Origin: Bacteroidota bacterium
Lineage (GTDB): Bacteria > Bacteroidota > Bacteroidia > Flavobacteriales_F > PHOS-HE28
DNA length: 64,000 nt
Direction: 5' to 3'
NCBI GenBank assembly: GCA_014584605.1
Contig: JACTMO010000035.1
Location: forward strand, 1 to 64,000
Shown here: piece after piece, positions 59,951-64,000 of the stretch
How positions within the stretch are numbered: the first letter of the stretch is position 1
Layout of the letters: each line of letters begins with the position of its first letter
Program-made: the position numbers and the translations under genes
The notes under the pieces: model-generated
Seen by the model: only the letters and a program-made list of their open reading frames with translations
The model's database searches: none
What the model was told of the DNA's origin: nothing

Positions 59951-61132
59951 TCAGGCGGTGGCGGTCTCGCCCTCCCACAGCTTGATGCTGTCGGCGAAGG
60001 CACCCACCTGCTCCTTGATCACTTTGAACTGTCCGGTGTTCTCGTTGTACTGGAACTGCACGTAGCGCACGCCGTCCTTCTCACACTGGTGGAAATAGAG
60101 GGGCTGGTCCAGCAGGGCCGGATCGCAGAAGCTGGGCGCGGCGAACAGCAGACCATCGGCGCCACGGCGCCGTGCCAGGTCCAGCAGGCGTTTCTCCTTG
60201 GGCCGGCCCACGTCGTACACCACGCTGCTCTGCACGCTGCGGGTGAGGTAGGCGTCCGCGATGGCCGCCAGGGGGTCGCCGCTCCCCGCCCCAACCGCAC
60301 CATCGATCCAGCGTGAACCCAACAGGAAGTCGTCGTCCACCACATAGCAGCCGGCCCCCTCGATGGTCTTGATGAGGCCCAGCGGCGGTTGCTCGCAGAA
60401 GGCGCCGGCCACCACCACCTTGATGCGGTCCTCCGGCACGCCCCGCTCCCGCCCGATGGCCTCCAGCACCTGCTCCAGCATGAGGTTGTGCTCCTCGACG
60501 GGCATCGCCAGCCCGGCGCGCATGATGCAGTACAGGTCCTCGTACGCCAGGCGCCACGGATGTTCCTGCCGGATGTCGTAGATGGCCGCCAGCATCGCGC
60601 GGTTCCGGTCGTACAGCGCGATGGAGCGGTCCAGCATCTCCGCGGTGACCTTCACCCCGTTGATGGCTTCGATGCGCTGGAGCACGTCCTCCATCTCCGC
60701 CTTGTAGAACGAACCGCCGATCTCCCGGCGGAAGTTCTGCGGGAAGTCCATGTACTTGGCGAAACGGCCCTTGCCCATCAGCTGGAACATGCCGCTCAGG
60801 TTCCGCATCACGTCGCAGATGCTGGGGAACACGAAGCCGTCGAACCCGTCCAGGTTCCCGTCCAGCGCCATCTCCACGATGCCGCGCGGCATGTGGCAGA
60901 TGTAGGACTGGTAGTACGCGTCGCCCTTGATGATGGGCTTGCGGTCGCCCGCACCAAGAATGCCCACGGCCAGGCCCTTGGCCGCATGCACCACCTCCCG
61001 TGGAAAGTAGATGGGGGTGAACCCGACCAGCACGCGCTGCGGGTCCGCCGCCTTCCACTCCTTCGCCCGGTTGAAGTTCAGGTCGAAGGCCAACTGGCGG
61101 CAGGTGCTGATGATCTCGTCGATGGGCGTCAT
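59951..61132 (-). CDS. bcrC: Benzoyl-CoA reductase catalytic subunit BcrC
   Basis: A 393-residue 2-hydroxyacyl-CoA dehydratase-family subunit. TPIYFPREVVHAAKGLAVG, SYICHMPRGIVEMAL, DGFVFPSICDVMRNLSG and VVAGAFCEQPPLGLI are conserved, with Cys ligands in the last three. It pairs with BcrB as the catalytic half. It is the first gene of an eight-gene minus-strand operon reaching 50282. Start ATG 61132 is preceded by the FNR-type palindrome and -7 box in 61199-61242. The downstream order bcrC-B-A-D matches that known from Thauera, apart from the insertion. Confidence 0.93.
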   Translation of the reverse strand: MTPIDEIISTCRQLAFDLNFNRAKEWKAADPQRVLVGFTPIYFPREVVHAAKGLAVGILGAGDRKPIIKGDAYYQSYICHMPRGIVEMALDGNLDGFDGFVFPSICDVMRNLSGMFQLMGKGRFAKYMDFPQNFRREIGGSFYKAEMEDVLQRIEAINGVKVTAEMLDRSIALYDRNRAMLAAIYDIRQEHPWRLAYEDLYCIMRAGLAMPVEEHNLMLEQVLEAIGRERGVPEDRIKVVVAGAFCEQPPLGLIKTIEGAGCYVVDDDFLLGSRWIDGAVGAGSGDPLAAIADAYLTRSVQSSVVYDVGRPKEKRLLDLARRRGADGLLFAAPSFCDPALLDQPLYFHQCEKDGVRYVQFQYNENTGQFKVIKEQVGAFADSIKLWEGETATA

Positions 61133-61198
61133 GGTCGGTCCGGTCGCTTCTGCCTTCCTGTGCCAGGCACGATGCCGTTGCACGGCCGGAGGGCTGCG

Positions 61199-61245
61199 CC
61201 AAAGTAAGAGCGCTCCCGACCTTGTAATATGATTTGCGTCATATT
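61199..61245 (-). promoter_or_regulatory. Box 7: Crp/Fnr-type palindrome plus -7 element for the bcr operon
   Basis: AATATGATTTGCGTCATATT at 61226-61245 is a perfect palindrome with seven-bp arms and a six-bp centre. The -7 box TACTTTGG is at 61206-61199 on the minus strand. Centres are 33 bp apart, so the palindrome replaces the -33 element. This is the strongest box of the series. It shares the 297-bp divergent region 61133-61429 with box 8. Confidence 0.72.
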
Positions 61246-61362
61246 GTTTACCTGAAAGTCCGCTCCCTGAATGAAGGCGCTTCCACCGCCATCCGGCGCC
61301 CGACGGCCCATACACCCGTATCCCCTCCCCAAGACACCTGGACCTCGTCCAAGACCACCCAC

Positions 61363-61405
61363 ATGACCTCCATCATATTTCCATCCGCTCACCACGGTAC
61401 CTTGG
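61363..61405 (+). promoter_or_regulatory. Box 8: Crp/Fnr-type palindrome plus -7 element for mocA-xdhC
   Basis: ATGACCTCCATCAT at 61363-61376, with ATATTT following, is followed by TACCTTGG at 61398-61405, centres 32 bp apart. Predicted start is near 61409, about 20 nt before ATG 61430. Confidence 0.62.
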
Positions 61406-61429
61406 CGCGAAAGGAAGGCGCGACACGGC

Positions 61430-62032
61430 ATGTACGCTGCACCCACCCCGGCCTGTGTGATCCTCGCAGGGGGAACATCCACCCGGATGGGCCGCCCCAA
61501 GGCGCTGCTGGAGGCCGGTGATGGAAGGACCTTTCTGGAGCGCATCGTCGCCACCTACCGTCAGGCGGGCATCCACAGGATCATCGTGGTGTTGAACGGT
61601 GCACTGCTCGAAGGCATGGCCGGCCGGCTCGCACGATCGCCCGGCTTGCAGGTGCTGCCCAACCTTGAGCCGGATCTGGGCAAGTGGCACAGCCTGCGCC
61701 TGGGCATGGCCGCCGTACGCGATGCGGACCACTGCTTCCTTCAGCACATCGACCAACCCGATGTGGATCCGGCGACGCTCCACGCCCTTCGCGAAGCGGC
61801 CACCCCTGACGGCTACGCCGTACCCGTGCAGGTCGGCCGCGCAGGGCATCCCGTCCTGCTCCCGAACCGCATCATCCGGCGACTGGCCGCCTTGCGGACC
61901 GACACCCACCTGCGCGAGCTGCTGCGGGACCATCCGCGCACGGAGGTACCGGTGGACGATCCCCGATGCCTGAATAACATCAACACCCCGGAGGAATACG
62001 CCGCCTACCGGGCAACGGCCGTCGCGCCATGA
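61430..62032 (+). CDS. mocA: MocA/MobA-like molybdenum cofactor nucleotidyltransferase
   Basis: A 200-residue NTP transferase: VILAGGTSTRMGRPKALLEAG is the nucleotide-binding signature, HIDQPDVDPATLHALRE contains the metal-binding Asp, and GRAGHPVLLPNRIIRRL and NNINTPEEYA match the MobA/MocA fold. In loci with xdhC, members usually make molybdopterin cytosine dinucleotide for xanthine-oxidase-family enzymes. A guanylyltransferase role cannot be excluded from these motifs. It is first in an operon with xdhC (3 bp apart), an SDR and a [2Fe-2S] subunit. Confidence 0.85.
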   Translation: MYAAPTPACVILAGGTSTRMGRPKALLEAGDGRTFLERIVATYRQAGIHRIIVVLNGALLEGMAGRLARSPGLQVLPNLEPDLGKWHSLRLGMAAVRDADHCFLQHIDQPDVDPATLHALREAATPDGYAVPVQVGRAGHPVLLPNRIIRRLAALRTDTHLRELLRDHPRTEVPVDDPRCLNNINTPEEYAAYRATAVAP

Positions 62033-62035
62033 ACC

Positions 62036-62824
62036 ATGGACCAGCTGTACCGCACGATCGGCAGGGCCATGGACGCCGGGAGGATCGCGGCCGTGTGTAC
62101 CGTGGTGGACACGCGGGGCTCCACCCCGCGCAAGACGGGCAGCAAGATGCTGGTGCACGAGGACGGCCGCATCGTGGGTTCCATCGGCGGAGGTGCATTG
62201 GAGAAGCGGGTGATCGCCGATGCCCTGGCGGTGATCGCCAGCCGCACGCCGCAACTGTTCAAGCACGACCTGTTGCACCAGCACGGCATGTGTTGCGGCG
62301 GCAGCGTCCACATCTTCATTGAGCCCGTGGGACACCAGCCGCGCCTGTTCATCTTCGGCGCCGGGCACACCGGCCGCGCCCTGGCGCGCTACGCGCTGGA
62401 TGCCGGGTTCGAACCCTACGTGATCGACGACCGGAGGGAGCACCTGGCCCTGCTGGACGACGAGCGGGTGCAGCGCATGCCCCTCGGTCACCGCCAGGCC
62501 CTGCAGGCCGTCCGCTTCGACGACCGGTCCTACATCGCCATCATGACCTACGACCACGCCATCGACCGCGAGGTGCTGGCGCATTGCATCACGCGCCCCT
62601 TCGCCTATCTGGGCATGATGGGCAGCCGCCGCAAGGTGGAGCTCACCCGCAAGCACTTCCTCGAAGGCGGCATCGCCACGGCGGAGGAGCTGGAGCGCGT
62701 GGACATGCCCATCGGCGTGGAGATCGCCGCGCACACCCCCGAGGAGATCGCCATCAGCATCGTGGCACGCCTGATCCAGGTGAAGAACACCCGCAACCTG
62801 AGCACCGCATGCATCCCCGCATAG
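62036..62824 (+). CDS. xdhC: XdhC-family molybdoenzyme maturation protein
   Basis: A 262-residue protein. The N-terminal XdhC_CoxI domain has VCTVVDTRGSTPRKTGSKM, GGGALEKRVI and MCCGGSVHIFIEP. The C-terminal Rossmann-like domain begins LFIFGAGHTGRALARYAL and ends FAYLGMMGSRRKVELTRK and GVEIAAHTPEEIAISI. XdhC inserts or sulfurates the molybdenum cofactor of xanthine-dehydrogenase-family enzymes. It overlaps the SDR gene by 16 bp and lies 3 bp after mocA, so both serve the molybdo-hydroxylase whose [2Fe-2S] subunit begins at 63716. Confidence 0.9.
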   Translation: MDQLYRTIGRAMDAGRIAAVCTVVDTRGSTPRKTGSKMLVHEDGRIVGSIGGGALEKRVIADALAVIASRTPQLFKHDLLHQHGMCCGGSVHIFIEPVGHQPRLFIFGAGHTGRALARYALDAGFEPYVIDDRREHLALLDDERVQRMPLGHRQALQAVRFDDRSYIAIMTYDHAIDREVLAHCITRPFAYLGMMGSRRKVELTRKHFLEGGIATAEELERVDMPIGVEIAAHTPEEIAISIVARLIQVKNTRNLSTACIPA

Positions 62825-63543
62825 CCCTGATCACCGGTGCGGCCCGGGGCATCGGCCGCGCCATCGCCGAGCGCCTCGCGGCCGACGGGTGTCGCGTGGT
62901 GCTCAGCGACATGGACGGGAGCGCGGGCCTGGCCACCGCCACGGCCATCGGCAGCGCTGCGGAGTTCCACCCCTGCGATGTGGCCGACGAGGCCCAGGTG
63001 CGCGCCCTGTTCCACACCGTGCAGCAACGCCACGGCCGCATCGACGTGCTGGTGAACAACGCGGGCATCACCCGGGACGCGATGATCTGGAAGATGAGCA
63101 GCGCCGACTTCGACCAGGTGATCGCCGTGAACCTGAAGGGCGCCTGGCTCATGTGCCGCGAGGCGGCACCCATCATGCGCGCGCAGCGCAGCGGCCGCAT
63201 CATCAACATCGCCTCGCGGGGCTGGCTGGGCAACGCGGGGCAGAGCAACTACGGTCCCAGCAAGGGCGGCATCGTCAGCCTCACCCGCGTGCTGGCCCTC
63301 GAACTGGGCCGCAGCGAGGTGCTGGTGAACGCCGTGGCCCCCGGGGCCATCGACACGCCGATGCTGCAGGCCATGGAGCCGCAGGCCAGCGAACGCCTGC
63401 GCGAGGCACAGCCCACCAGGAGCTTCGGCGCGGCGGAGGACGTGGCCCAGGCCGTGTCCTTCCTGGCCGACCCGCGCACGCGCTTCATCACCGGGCAGAC
63501 GATCTACGTGGACGGTGGGAAGAGCATTGGGGCCGGGGTGTGA
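62809..63543 (+). CDS. Short-chain dehydrogenase/reductase (FabG-like)
   Basis: A 244-residue classical SDR: ALITGAARGIGRAIAERLAA, NNAGITRDAMIWKMS, INIASRGWLGNAGQSNYGPS (Ser, Tyr and Lys of the catalytic set, with Lys following at GPSKGG), and FITGQTIYVDGGKSIG. It resembles FabG/3-oxoacyl or 3-hydroxyacyl-CoA dehydrogenases. In this locus it could oxidise a beta-oxidation intermediate such as 3-hydroxypimelyl-CoA after ring cleavage, but substrate cannot be told from motifs. Its start overlaps xdhC by 16 bp, so it is translationally linked. Confidence 0.9.
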   Translation: MHPRIALITGAARGIGRAIAERLAADGCRVVLSDMDGSAGLATATAIGSAAEFHPCDVADEAQVRALFHTVQQRHGRIDVLVNNAGITRDAMIWKMSSADFDQVIAVNLKGAWLMCREAAPIMRAQRSGRIINIASRGWLGNAGQSNYGPSKGGIVSLTRVLALELGRSEVLVNAVAPGAIDTPMLQAMEPQASERLREAQPTRSFGAAEDVAQAVSFLADPRTRFITGQTIYVDGGKSIGAGV

Positions 63544-63553
63544 TGGGGGGCAA

Positions 63554-63590
63554 GTGAGAAAGTGAGAGAGTGAGAGAGTGAGAGAGTGAA
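63554..63590. repeat. Short tandem repeat (GTGAGAGA)n in a purine-rich tract
   Basis: One GTGAGAAA unit is followed by three exact GTGAGAGA octamers (63562-63585) and a degenerate fifth unit, starting 11 bp after the SDR stop. The surrounding 63540-63650 is almost entirely purine on the plus strand. Such repeats can slip; this one lies 126 bp upstream of the molybdo-hydroxylase subunit start. Confidence 0.85.
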
Positions 63591-63715
63591 AATGGGGAGA
63601 ATGAAGAAAAGGATGCAAAGAGGGAGAACGATAACAGGGGCAAGGTGATGTCATCGACCGCACGACCGCGCGGGGCGTATGGCCCTGCTGTCCGCAACGC
63701 ATGGAGCGAATGCAC

Positions 63716-64000
63716 ATGAGACCGCTTGAACTCACCGTGAACGGGCGCCGTGTGGAGGTGCTGGTGAACCAGAACGAGACGCTCGCACGGGTGCTCCGCG
63801 AGCGCCTGCAGCTCACGGGCACCAAGCAGGGTTGCGAACAGGGCGCCTGCGGGGCGTGCACCGTGTGGGTCCAGCAGCCCGGGGAGGACGAGGCACCGCG
63901 GACGCTCCTGAGCTGCATCGCCCCCGCCGTGCGCCACCACGGCGCGCACATCACCACCATCGAAGGCATCGCCGACAAGGGCCGGCTTCATCCGCTGCAG
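63716..64000 (+). CDS. [2Fe-2S] subunit of a xanthine-oxidase-family molybdoenzyme, truncated by the window edge
   Basis: Ninety-five codons run from ATG 63716 off the end of the window without a stop. The N-terminal ferredoxin domain has the plant-type cluster CEQGACGACTV (C-x4-C-x2-C) with the fourth ligand in LLSCIAPAV, then the start of the second, four-helix domain at TTIEGIADKGRLHPLQ. This is the small subunit of enzymes such as CO dehydrogenase, xanthine dehydrogenase or 4-hydroxybenzoyl-CoA reductase (HcrC). The neighbouring benzoyl-CoA pathway makes the last plausible, since it removes the phenolic hydroxyl to give benzoyl-CoA; the large subunits outside the window would decide. Confidence 0.82.
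   Translation, partial: MRPLELTVNGRRVEVLVNQNETLARVLRERLQLTGTKQGCEQGACGACTVWVQQPGEDEAPRTLLSCIAPAVRHHGAHITTIEGIADKGRLHPLQ

Noticed and set aside
1-64000. CRISPR arrays, insertion sequences, rRNA or prophage genes
   Set aside because: No repeat-spacer array, transposase, integrase, phage structural gene or rRNA segment was recognised anywhere in the window.

Overview
The window looks like a chromosomal segment of a high-GC member of the Bacteroidota, most likely an uncultured Flavobacteriales-type organism. Three things point there. Many secreted proteins end in a type IX secretion (T9SS) type A sorting domain. Two-component signalling is of the LytS/LytTR type common in that phylum. Promoter elements resemble the Bacteroidota -7 box TAnnTTTG, and Shine-Dalgarno sequences are largely absent. 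The species cannot be named from sequence alone.

Region 1 (1-28,000) is mostly envelope and housekeeping. It holds a copper-type DUF3347 lipoprotein, an outer-membrane barrel with a metal-binding tail, several T9SS cargo proteins (delta-60 repeat proteins, a thioredoxin-like protein, two tandem secreted deiminase-family enzymes, a CUB-like adhesive protein), a LytS/LytTR pair, an MltF-like transglycosylase, a toxin-antitoxin pair whose toxin is broken by a stop codon, an HMA copper protein with an AraC regulator, and a PLP-dependent gamma-family enzyme. A 224-bp segment is duplicated at 2261 and 4173.

Region 2 (25,200-45,500) is nitrate respiration plus molybdenum cofactor synthesis: modE-moaD-moeB-moaE-moaCB on the minus strand, then narC-G-H-J-I, two narK genes, a porin, a hemerythrin and moaA on the plus strand. 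narG carries a frameshifting deletion that removes its FS0 iron-sulfur ligands.

Region 3 (45,600-61,132, minus strand) is an anaerobic benzoyl-CoA pathway of the class I, ATP-dependent type: bcrC, bcrB, bcrA and bcrD, then had, oah and dch, which carry the cyclic dienoyl-CoA product to ring opening. Embedded in the bcr operon are a saccharopine-dehydrogenase-like gene, an acyl-CoA ligase, a lone BcrB/HgdB-type subunit, and a protein fusing a ketopantoate-reductase-like domain to a BcrA/D-type ATPase. The last two look like a second ATP-driven low-potential reductase module.

Region 4 (61,430-64,000) starts a xanthine-oxidase-family molybdoenzyme locus: a MocA-like cytidylyltransferase, XdhC, an SDR, and a truncated [2Fe-2S] subunit that could belong to a 4-hydroxybenzoyl-CoA reductase.

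The most striking new observation links regions 2-4. Eight copies of a palindrome of the form ATGAY-N4-RTCAT (Crp/Fnr-type spacing TGA-N6-TCA) lie upstream of the nar, narK, modE-moa, hemerythrin-moaA, had, bcr and mocA-xdhC transcription units. In every case the palindrome centre is 32 or 33 bp from the centre of a candidate -7 element, though some of those -7 elements are weak matches. Three divergent intergenic regions each carry two boxes, one per direction. This predicts one anaerobic regulon coupling nitrate respiration, molybdenum cofactor supply and aromatic-ring reduction. No Crp/Fnr regulator gene is in the window.
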